From NCBI GenBank assembly GCA_016712745.1, contig JADJQN010000001.1, positions 310,001-374,000 of the forward strand: a stretch of DNA of 64,000 nt, written 5' to 3'. Shown one piece after another: positions 36,154 through 43,388 of the stretch; within the stretch, counting starts at the first letter, position 1; every line of letters begins with the position of its first letter. The DNA is from Sandaracinaceae bacterium. Its GTDB lineage: Bacteria; Myxococcota_A; Polyangia; Polyangiales; JADJQN01. A model generated the notes under the pieces. It had not been told where the DNA came from and ran no database searches. It worked only from the letters and a program-made list of their open reading frames with translations. A program made the position numbers and the translations under genes.

Positions 36154-37637
36154 CGCACGTTGTATACACGCGAGGCGCGGCGTTTCGAAGGGCGATGGGC
36201 AGGGCGCTCGTGCGAAGACGAAGGGCCGGATTCGGTCGCTGTTTCGGGTGCCGCCACGGCCGCCGGCTCGAATTCGGACTCGGACCCAGACTCGGATTCG
36301 GACCCAGACTCGGACTCGGATCCGGACACGGTCACAGACGCGGACTCAGATTCGGACTCGGGCACGTGCGCCGGCACTGGCATCTGCGCGGCCGCGGGTT
36401 GTCGCGCGGCTGGCAAAGCTGGTGTCGCCGTGATCGCAGCCGGTGCAATCAGAGCCGGCGGCACAACGTTCGCGCGGTTGATCGCGATCCAACTTGCGCC
36501 TGCGGCGAGCGCCACAAGCGCGATGGCGCTGGCGATTAAAACGTTGCGCCTAGTGCTCGACTTGCTCGTCGAAAGCGGCGATTGCAGGCCGATCGGCGTC
36601 GGCACCGAAGGACCTTGAACTGTATCGGCGTACGCCAGCGCCGCCGCACGAACCGCCTGGTGCCGGCCGGTATCGGCGGCTTGAGCGACGAGCATCGACG
36701 CCTCGCCAAGACCAAGCTCCGGTCCGTATGTAGCGCGAACTTTCGTACCGGCATAACCGATCAAGAGCGTCGCAAGCTCGGTCGCCGTGGCAATACGTTC
36801 GTTGCGGTCGACGTGCATCGCGTGATGAACGATGTCGGCGAGCTCCGCAGAAAGCGGTCGTACCGTGTCGAGGCGTTTGCATTCGCCCATGCAGATGGCG
36901 CGTACGAGGGCCACAATGCTGTCCCCGTTGAATGGCTTACGACCGGTGAGGCATTCGTAAACTAAAACGCCCATCGCATAGACATCCGTTCGCGCATCGA
37001 CCGTTTTGGCGTCGTTGCATTGTTCGGGCGACATGTAGTGCGGCGTGCCGAGGAACGAGCGCGTCTTCGTCAGCCGTACGTTGTCGGTGACAAGTTGCGA
37101 GATGCCAAAATCGACAAGGATCGGCGCAAGCACGCCGTCGCGTCCGAGCGTGAGAAAAACCTTTTCCGGTTTCACATCGCGGTGAACGACACCCATCTTG
37201 TGTGCCGCGGCGAGTGCACACAGGACTGGCACGGCGAGATTTGCGACATCCTTGGGCTTCATAGGTCCGTCGCGCAGAAGCTTCGCGGCGAGTGACTCGC
37301 CTTCAAGAAACTCCATGACCAGATATGGCACACCGTCCACGACGCCAACGTCGGTAACGTCGACGGCGTTGGGATGCTGGATGCGGGCCGACGCTTGACC
37401 CTCGACGACAAAGCGATTCACGTAGGTTGCATCGCATGCGAACTGCGGCTTCATCGTCTTGATGGCGACGCGCTTTTGGAGTGTTCCGTGCCGTGCCGCC
37501 CAAACTGCGCCCATGCCGCCTTCGCCAAGAAGCTTGGTCAGCTCATATCCGCCGAAGCGAAGTCCGGATTTGAGCCCCCAGCGCGCCGCTAGTGCGGTCA
37601 CGTCAGCGACTTCATCGTTCGGCACCGAGGCGGTCAT
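36150..37637 (-). CDS. Ser/Thr protein kinase with Ser-Glu repeat tail, 495 aa
   Basis: The kinase domain (residues about 30-290) has G-E-G-G-M-G-A-V-W, V-A-I-K-T-M-K, the catalytic loop H-R-D-V-K-P-E-K, V-D-F-G-I, and P-H-Y-M-S-P-E-Q. A single membrane helix (V-L-I-A-S-A-I-A-L-V-A-L-A-A-G-A) follows. The extracellular tail begins with Ala/Pro-rich sequence, then about 25 residues of Ser-Glu repeats, and ends in a basic stretch R-P-S-K-R-R-A-S-R. The start is ATG 37635-37637; a longer frame needs TTG at 37679. It overlaps the TPR/PEGA gene downstream. Confidence 0.85.
   Translation of the reverse strand: MTASVPNDEVADVTALAARWGLKSGLRFGGYELTKLLGEGGMGAVWAARHGTLQKRVAIKTMKPQFACDATYVNRFVVEGQASARIQHPNAVDVTDVGVVDGVPYLVMEFLEGESLAAKLLRDGPMKPKDVANLAVPVLCALAAAHKMGVVHRDVKPEKVFLTLGRDGVLAPILVDFGISQLVTDNVRLTKTRSFLGTPHYMSPEQCNDAKTVDARTDVYAMGVLVYECLTGRKPFNGDSIVALVRAICMGECKRLDTVRPLSAELADIVHHAMHVDRNERIATATELATLLIGYAGTKVRATYGPELGLGEASMLVAQAADTGRHQAVRAAALAYADTVQGPSVPTPIGLQSPLSTSKSSTRRNVLIASAIALVALAAGASWIAINRANVVPPALIAPAAITATPALPAARQPAAAQMPVPAHVPESESESASVTVSGSESESGSESESGSESEFEPAAVAAPETATESGPSSSHERPAHRPSKRRASRVYNVR
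36271..36362 (-). repeat. Ser-Glu coding hexanucleotide repeats
   Basis: Units of the form GACTCGGATTCG on the plus strand encode alternating Ser-Glu in the kinase tail. The tract is likely to vary in length between strains. Confidence 0.8.
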
Positions 37638-37704
37638 TAGGCGCGGATGATCCCAACACCAAAACCCAAAAGCAAACAACGCGACGGGCCGAACCAGGTC
37701 GCTG

Positions 37705-37732
37705 AGTTTACATAATCTATCTTATGCGAAGT
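37705..37732. other. dif: Canonical dif site (XerC/XerD chromosome dimer resolution)
   Basis: Read on the minus strand, the arms are ACTTCGCATAA and TTATGTAAACT around a 6-bp centre GATAGA: exactly 28 bp with the layout of E. coli and B. subtilis dif. The TTATGTAAACT arm is identical to the B. subtilis XerD arm as I recall it. If this is the chromosomal dif, the window spans the replication terminus. Confidence 0.8.
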
Positions 37733-37747
37733 ATGCACGCCGATGTG

Positions 37748-37774
37748 TGTAGGGCCCATTTAGAGATGTCCGGT
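37748..37774 (+). repeat. Left terminal inverted repeat, IS copy 1
   Basis: Begins TGTAGGGCCC. A sub-repeat TAGAGATGTCCG (37761-37772) is echoed 24 bp inward as TAGAAATGTCCG (37785-37796), a likely pair of transposase binding sites. Confidence 0.75.
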
Positions 37775-37812
37775 TTCTCCCAAGTAGAAATGTCCGCCTC
37801 GGGGAGGCGGTC

Positions 37813-39306
37813 ATGGAGGAACTGACGACAATGAGCACCAAGGAATTGGACCGGGCCGCGGTGATGGCACGGCTCTCGGAGCATTCGCTGTCACAGCGAG
37901 CCGCTGCGGAGATGTTGCAGCTGACTGTGCGGCAAGTTCGGCGACTGCAGCGTGCGTACGCGGTTCAGGGGGGCCGCGGCTCTCGCCTCCAAGCGACGTG
38001 GCCGACCAAGCAATCGCAAGTTAGCCGCTGATGTTCGTGCGCGGGTGCTCGCGCTTGTCAAAGAACGCTATGCCGACTTTGGCCCGACCTTGGCCTGCGA
38101 GAAGCTGCGCGAGCAGCATGATGTTGTCGTGTCGGTCGAGACCTTGCGCACGTGGATGTCCTCGGAGGGATTGTGGCGTACGCGCATGCAGCGGCGAAAG
38201 CCAGCCCAATCACCGCGTCGTCGCCGCTCGTGCTTAGGTGAGTTGGTGCAAATCGACGGGTCGGACCATGAGTGGTTCGAAGGACGCGCGCCGCGCTGCA
38301 CCCTCTTGGTCTACGTCGACGACGCGACGAGTCGTTTGATGGAGCTGCGCTTCGTGCGCTCCGAATCGACGTTCGAGTACTTCGCGGCGACCGAGCGCTA
38401 TGTGCGTGCGCACGGAAAGCCCTGCGCTTTTTACAGCGACAAGGCCGGCGTCTTTCGCGTCAATGCCAAGGATGCACGCGCGGGCGACGGCTACACGCAA
38501 TTGGACGCGCTATGTACGAGCTGAATATCGACGTGATTTGCGCCAACACGCCCGCGGCCAAGGGCGCGTCGAACGAGCGCATCAGACGCTGCAAGACCGT
38601 CTCGTCAAAGAGCTCAGGCTTCGCGGCATCTCAGACCGTGATGCGGGCAACGCGTACCTTGGGGAGGTCATGAAGGACTACAACCAGCGTTTCGCGTGCG
38701 AACCCCAGAGCCCGCACGATGCGCACCGGACGTTGCTGCCCCAGGGAAAACCTCGCACGCATCTTCTCGTGGCAAGAGGAGCGACGCCTGACCGGCAGCC
38801 TCACCTTGCACTACAATCGCGTGATGTACGTCGTCGCCTCGACGCCAGCATCGGAAAAAGCGCGTGGCAAGCGTGTGACGGTGCGCGAAGAAGAAGATGG
38901 AACCGTACACATCGAATATCGAGGCGAACACTTGGACGCGTACGCGTTTCCCAAAGACGCACGCGTGCATCAAGGCGCCATCGTCGAGAACAAACTCTTA
39001 GGACATGTCCTGAGCGTCATCGCTCAAGGTCAGCGCGAGCGTGACAAGCGCACGCTTCAAACGAAGCGCCTCACGTTGCGCGACGAAGATCTCATGCGCA
39101 AAGCGATGGGAGAACCAGGTCTGACGACTCGGCGTCCACGCGCGAACCAGAAGCGCCAACAATCCGCCAGGTCGATTGCGCCCTTGCCCGTAACCCATCC
39201 ATTGGCCACCGCGCTGCAGTCGGCAAAGCCGCATCCCAAACCAGCAACCCTTGACCGAGGCACCCAAGCGGACAACTGTACTTTGCAGAGCACCGGACAT
39301 TTCTAA
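37813..39306 (+). pseudogene. IS transposase (DDE), copy 1, with several frame breaks
   Basis: The N-terminus (MEELTTMSTKELDRAAV, then an HTH with R-Q-V-R-R-L-Q) is in frame 1. The catalytic part (Q-I-D-G-S, then F-Y-S-D-K-A-G) is in another frame from about 37980, entered either by slippage or by the internal GTG at 37952. Single-base losses near 38503 (GCAATTGG versus GCAACTTGG in copy 2) and 38562 (AAGGGCG versus AAGGGGCG) break copy 1 only. A last frame change near 38742 is shared by both copies. The conserved DDE set is D (Q-I-D-G-S), D (Y-S-D-K) and E (G-R-V-E-R, seen intact in copy 2). Confidence 0.7.
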
Positions 39307-39318
39307 ATCGCACCGACA
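39292..39318 (-). repeat. Right terminal inverted repeat, IS copy 1
   Basis: ACCGGACATTTCTAAAT then CGCACCGACA; its reverse complement matches the left end at 22 of 27 positions. The five bases outside it are GGATT. Confidence 0.75.
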
Positions 39319-40056
39319 GGATTTCCACGTGATGTCGTCCTGTTAGGTTGAGTTCGGACGTGCGGTGGGCTTGTTACGATGACTCTTTCGACGATATCCT
39401 GCCGATATCGACCGTGGCACCGCGGCGTGGGACGCTCGATCCGATCGTCGCACTACGTCTCGGCGGTGTCGCTCACATCGGCCGGACAACGCTCTCTGAG
39501 TTAGGACATATTAATCCGGCATACGTCCGGGAGCGCTCCTCGACAACAAGGGGTGGACCGAGCGATGCGTCTAGCCGTTCACGCCTGAGTGCGATGAGCC
39601 CACCAGATGTTCGCGATTTCATTTTTCTTCACGCTCATTCTGCGGTCGCCTGCAAAATTGAAGTACGCATAATCGGGCGACCCGGGATTCTGTGTCGCGA
39701 GAGCGGGCGAGTTCGCGCGCGAACGCGACACGTCGGCGAGGATGTCTTTATGTTGGAGAGCGGCGCCCGATCAAGCTCGCCAAGCGCGCGAGGCGACGTT
39801 CTGCGTCGCGCACCTCGTTTCTCCGCGGGACATGCACGTAGACGGCGGTGTCGGCGACCGGCGTGTCGGTGCCTGTGCGGTGAGAAAATCGATCATGACG
39901 TGACGTAACGTGCTGCGACGAACGACAGATCGCCGCCCGCGGTTGGTCCTCAGAAGGCCCAGTCCACATGATCTAGATCAAGTCCGAATGTATTTATTGA
40001 CGCAAGTGTGAGGGACGTCACGGGACATGGATGCGCGCGCGCATAGTTGTTGAGGC
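39319..40056. other. Gene-poor spacer of 738 bp before the FNR-type regulator
   Basis: Several frames are open for 70-186 codons here (the longest is + strand 39348-39908), but none has a recognisable domain, ribosome site or consistent codon use, so I call no gene. The last 100 bp are AT-richer and hold the FNR box (39968-39981) and a TGTGA-N6-TCACG palindrome (40007-40022). The spacer begins with GGATT, the same 5 bp that precedes IS copy 2. Confidence 0.6.
39968..39981. promoter_or_regulatory. FNR box upstream of the FNR-type regulator
   Basis: ATGATCTAGATCAA matches TTGAT-N4-ATCAA at 9 of 10 positions. It lies 75 bp before the regulator start and suggests autoregulation. Confidence 0.65.
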
Positions 40057-40755
40057 ATGTCAGTTTCCAGCGTTTCGACGGATCCGTTTCGAGGAGTTTG
40101 CAACGGTTGCCCCGCCGAACGGCGCGACGTGTTCGAGTCGCTGGTTCGCGGCGGCAAAGGTGCTTGCGCGTTTCCGTGCGCGTCGGTAAGCGCGCGCGCG
40201 ACGTTGCCCGATCGCTGGTTTGACTTGTACGGATTCGCCTTCGTTCGTCGTGGAATTCTGATTCGGCAATGCGTCGACGAAAACGGAGTAACGACTGCGC
40301 TCGATGCGGCGGGTGCTGGGGCGCTGGTGGCTCTCGACAGAAGCGACGATCGTATCGCGAGCGCGGGCTATGCGGTGAGCGACCTGCTCGTGTGTCTTTA
40401 CCCACGCACAGTGCTGGATACAGTCGTCGAGAACGGCGGACAACTTGTGCGCGAGTTGATGACGCTGCAAGCCCAAGCCGCTGCTCGTCTCGACGCATTT
40501 TCACATGCGCGAGCTCAACCGAATGCGGTGAATGCCGCGGGCGCGCTCCTGCTCGCTCTCGCCGACACGCTCTCGCCGCCGAAAATGACTGCGGTCATCC
40601 CGTCGTCACTGCAACAGCGTGACATGGCTGCCCTACTCGGCCTCCGGCACGAAACTGTCTGCCGTGCCGTCGCGCAGCTTGTGTCGCGCGGCGCCCTGCA
40701 GCGCGACACCGAAGGGTTCCGCATCGTCGACCGTGCGTTGCTCACGGCCGCATGA
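40057..40755 (+). CDS. FNR/CRP-family transcription regulator with N-terminal cysteines, 232 aa
   Basis: N-terminal C15-N-G-C18-P and C37-A-F-P-C41, with further Cys72 and Cys113, recall the CxxC plus distal Cys pattern with which FNR holds its oxygen-labile 4Fe-4S cluster. The middle is a cNMP-type beta-roll. The C-terminal HTH has R-D-M-A-A-L-L-G-L-R-H-E-T-V-C-R-A-V, with the E-x-x-x-R recognition set of FNR (E209 and R213 in E. coli) and Cys in place of Ser212, which fits the TTGAT-N4-ATCAA boxes found at four places nearby. It would sense oxygen or redox state and activate the following genes. Confidence 0.85.
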   Translation: MSVSSVSTDPFRGVCNGCPAERRDVFESLVRGGKGACAFPCASVSARATLPDRWFDLYGFAFVRRGILIRQCVDENGVTTALDAAGAGALVALDRSDDRIASAGYAVSDLLVCLYPRTVLDTVVENGGQLVRELMTLQAQAAARLDAFSHARAQPNAVNAAGALLLALADTLSPPKMTAVIPSSLQQRDMAALLGLRHETVCRAVAQLVSRGALQRDTEGFRIVDRALLTAA

Positions 40756-40794
40756 GCGCTGCCGGGCGCGCCCAGTGCGAGTGTGAGCGTTCAC

Positions 40795-40808
40795 TTGATT
40801 CACATCAA
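40795..40808. promoter_or_regulatory. Perfect FNR box before the lipoprotein gene
   Basis: TTGATTCACATCAA is a full match to TTGAT-N4-ATCAA. Its centre is 40.5 bp upstream of the ATG at 40842, close to the -41.5 position of FNR-activated promoters, so the transcript may begin at or near the start codon. Confidence 0.8.
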
Positions 40809-40841
40809 GCTCGCCGGAACGGTTCGCTTCACGATGGCGCT

Positions 40842-41600
40842 ATGCGAGTTTTCCCCATCGCCGCGTACGCAATCGCCATGATGTGCGCGTGCGGTGCAGA
40901 TTCAAATCCAGTTGACCCGACCGTCGACGCGGCAAGCGCCGATGTCGGCGTCGATGCCGAACCTCTCACCCACAACCTTGCCGTCAACTTCAACGAGTTC
41001 GATCTTTGGACGTCGCATGCGGCTTACCTACGCGCGTTCGACGCGCGCGGCCAAACGCGAATTGCCGCGTGGCTCTTGCCGATGGAGAGTTCCATTCGGA
41101 TCCTGGATCTGACCGAATCGGCCGGCTCGCACGCCCATGAAGTCGTCGCTTTTCTCGATCTCGACGACGACGGAATCCTGACTCCAATCACGGACATGCT
41201 GTTCGCCGGCCGAATTTTCCCTGGGGATCCGTCGTCCGTGGAACTCTCACCTCATTCTGGCGCTGCGATCGCTACGATGCCGTCGGACGACCGCCTTGCG
41301 CTTCAGGTGCATTTCGTCCGTTTTGAGCACCATCTCGGAATGCCGCTTGAGCTACGAGTGACGGACGCGGTCTCGCGAGCTGACGTATCGCTTGTCTCGA
41401 TCGCAGGCATTTCTGCGGATACGTTTGACGTCTACGTCCCAAATGCCGTGGATGCCAACACCTCGTACCAAGTGCGAGTCTTTCTCGACATCAATCAGAA
41501 CGGAGTTTACGACGCGCACGGCGACTTCGGCGCTAACTTCCTCGTGGATTCGGACAACACAGGCCTTCGTTTCGAGCACGACCACTTCGACGAGCGATAG
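40842..41600 (+). CDS. FNR-box-associated lipoprotein, 252 aa
   Basis: The signal MRVFPIAAYAIAMMCAC has a lipobox at Cys17 in the M-C-A-C-G run, then a D-A-A-S-A-D-V-G-V-D-A linker. The body is beta-rich and carries two acidic loops, L-D-L-D-D-D-G-I and F-L-D-I-N-Q-N-G-V-Y-D, with the D-x-D/N-x-D/N-G pattern of calcium-binding EF-hand-like loops. ATG 40842 replaces a longer frame from 40752 that would lack a signal. Nothing similar is recognised. It lies directly before the activase genes, under the same type of regulatory box. Confidence 0.7.
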   Translation: MRVFPIAAYAIAMMCACGADSNPVDPTVDAASADVGVDAEPLTHNLAVNFNEFDLWTSHAAYLRAFDARGQTRIAAWLLPMESSIRILDLTESAGSHAHEVVAFLDLDDDGILTPITDMLFAGRIFPGDPSSVELSPHSGAAIATMPSDDRLALQVHFVRFEHHLGMPLELRVTDAVSRADVSLVSIAGISADTFDVYVPNAVDANTSYQVRVFLDINQNGVYDAHGDFGANFLVDSDNTGLRFEHDHFDER

Positions 41601-41618
41601 AGCGCCTGCACAAGTGAC

Positions 41619-41632
41619 TTGACGCAGATCAA
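41619..41632. promoter_or_regulatory. FNR box before the activase operon
   Basis: TTGACGCAGATCAA matches the FNR consensus at 9 of 10 positions. It is 56 bp before the ATG at 41682; a -41.5 position would put the transcript start near 41667, next to the GAGGAA ribosome site. Confidence 0.7.
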
Positions 41633-41681
41633 TGCGTCTCGGGCAGCGCGCGCGATGGTGGAACGTTCGAGGAAGCGCGCC

Positions 41682-43388
41682 ATGGATCTTCGCATAGGAA
41701 TTGACGTTGGCTCCACCACCGCGAAGGCAGTCGCGTGCCAGGACGGTCGAATCGTCTGGTCCCAATACGTGCGTCACCGGGGCGCGGGCCAGGAGGCTGG
41801 CCTTGCGTTGCGTGCTGAAGCGATTCGACGCACCGGAGTCAGTGCGGTGGGATGGACAGGAACCATCGGCACGACGCTCGCTCGCGACGGCGATCGCGTC
41901 GTGCATGAGGTGCGCGCCGTGGCGGACACGGCGCATCGAAGACACCCGCAGGCGCGAACAATCGTCGAGCTGGGCGGGCAGGATGCCAAGCTCATCCTTT
42001 TCGCCGACGGGACTTCTGATGACGCGCAAATGAACGATCGCTGTGCTGCCGGTACAGGCGCGACTCTGGACCGCATCGCACGACGGCTCGAGCTGACACC
42101 GGAGGAAATGCAAAACGCAACGCCACGCCCCGAATACTCTGTCGCTGCTCGTTGCGGTGTCTTTGCGGAATCCGACATCGTCAACTTGGTTCAGCGCGGA
42201 GTACCCAAGGTCGCAGCGTTCGGTGCCCTGCTCGACGCCATCGTGCTGCAGAACCTCGCAGTGCTCGCTCGCGGCAAAGTCCTTCTGGGACCTGTCCTGT
42301 TGCTCGGCGGGCCCCACGTCTATTTGCACGGACTGACGCTCGCATGGCGACAGCGACTTTACGAAGTGTGGAACCAAAACGAGCGCGCCTTCACTGAGAT
42401 ACTCGTTCCGGATGATGCATTGCTTTTTGCCGCAATTGGCGCGGCGTGCGCGACGTATGAGCGAGTGCTTCGCGCGCCACGCGTGGAGACTGCGAGTGTG
42501 TCTCCGATTGCGCCTCTGACAAGCCACCTCCCTGCAACATGGGTCACGAGCGCCACGCGATCGAGTCCGCGTGGTGTCGCTATCAACGAAGCCCGCGCGT
42601 TGCACCTCGGCATTGACGCCGGCTCCACGACCACCAAAGCCGTTCTCGTCGATGCGCACGGCGCGGTGGTCGCTTCCTCCTACGCCCACTCGACAGGCCA
42701 CCCGATCGAAGATGCTCACGCACGGATCGAAGACGTCTTTGCGCATTTAAGTTCTACGCTCAGCGCTCAACGTATTCGCAGCGTGGGCATCACCGGTTAC
42801 GGAGCAGCCCTCGTCCAAGCGTCACTTCGCGAAGGCCATCGTGTAGTCGAGACGGTCGCCCACGCCCGCGCCGTACATCAGCTGGCTCCTGGTACCGATG
42901 TCTTGATCGATGTCGGTGGCACCGACGTCAAAGTGCTTCGGCTCCGTGGCAGCGATGTCTCCGACTTTCACCTATCGACGCAGTGCTCAGCGGGACACGG
43001 CGCCTTTCTCGCGTCAACCGCGGCTGACCTCGGTATTCCTCTCGACGTTGTATCGAAGCATGCCCTGCGTGCGCTTCGCGTGCCGGAGGTTTCGGTGGGT
43101 TGTGCGGTATTCATGGAGACGGATCGGATTACCTTGCAGCGCGACGGCTTTAGCGCGGACGAAATCCTAGCGGGGCTCGTATGGGCGATCGTGAGAAGCA
43201 TTTGGGAGTACGTCGTCCCCGTCGCGCCGGCAGAGCTCGGCCTTAGGTTCACGCTCGCCGGTGGAGCCCACAAAAACGAAGCGCTGGTTCGTGCGCAAGC
43301 CGGATATTTGCGCGAGCGGATCCGGGTTGCGAGGTGCGCGTCCTCGCCAATCCAGAATTCGCGGGTGCGTACGGCGCAGCGTTGGTAG
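41682..43388 (+). CDS. Two-domain BadF/HgdC-type ATPase (CoA-substrate enzyme activase), N-terminal part
   Basis: Two tandem activase domains each start with the ASKHA phosphate loop (I-G-I-D-V-G-S-T-T-A-K and L-G-I-D-A-G-S-T-T-T-K) and carry G-G-x-D-x-K (E-L-G-G-Q-D-A-K, D-V-G-G-T-D-V-K). They also have the cluster-binding N-D-R-C-A-A-G-T-G / Q-C-S-A-G-H-G and C-G-V-F-A-E-S / C-A-V-F-M-E-T motifs. Such activases use ATP to push one electron at very low potential into a partner enzyme. The last about 20 residues are out of frame; the true sequence continues in the next feature. Start ATG 41682 has GAGGAA seven bases upstream. Confidence 0.85.
   Translation: MDLRIGIDVGSTTAKAVACQDGRIVWSQYVRHRGAGQEAGLALRAEAIRRTGVSAVGWTGTIGTTLARDGDRVVHEVRAVADTAHRRHPQARTIVELGGQDAKLILFADGTSDDAQMNDRCAAGTGATLDRIARRLELTPEEMQNATPRPEYSVAARCGVFAESDIVNLVQRGVPKVAAFGALLDAIVLQNLAVLARGKVLLGPVLLLGGPHVYLHGLTLAWRQRLYEVWNQNERAFTEILVPDDALLFAAIGAACATYERVLRAPRVETASVSPIAPLTSHLPATWVTSATRSSPRGVAINEARALHLGIDAGSTTTKAVLVDAHGAVVASSYAHSTGHPIEDAHARIEDVFAHLSSTLSAQRIRSVGITGYGAALVQASLREGHRVVETVAHARAVHQLAPGTDVLIDVGGTDVKVLRLRGSDVSDFHLSTQCSAGHGAFLASTAADLGIPLDVVSKHALRALRVPEVSVGCAVFMETDRITLQRDGFSADEILAGLVWAIVRSIWEYVVPVAPAELGLRFTLAGGAHKNEALVRAQAGYLRERIRVARCASSPIQNSRVRTAQRW

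Larger units (their letters stand above)
37748..39318 (+). mobile_element. Insertion sequence copy 1, ISNCY/IS1202-like, 1571 bp
   Basis: The ends are 27-bp imperfect inverted repeats (22 of 27 positions equal) starting TGTAGGGCCC and finishing ...CCGACA, with the core ATTTAGARATGTCCGGT. A second copy is at 62441. The element lies 15 bp from the XerC arm of dif. The transposase is broken by frame changes. The family assignment rests on the transposase pattern (N-terminal HTH, DDE residues, G-R-V-E-R segment) and on the dif-adjacent position known for IS1202-type elements. Confidence 0.8.

Noticed and set aside
36271..36362. CRISPR-like repeat array
   Set aside because: Short hexamer units with no spacers, in frame with the kinase tail; coding low-complexity repeat.
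39348..39908. 186-codon ORF after IS copy 1
   Set aside because: Arg/Ser-rich composition, no domain, no ribosome site; likely a GC-rich random frame.
41352..42746. 464-codon minus-strand ORF opposite the activase
   Set aside because: Antisense to a gene with clear ATPase motifs; shadow frame.
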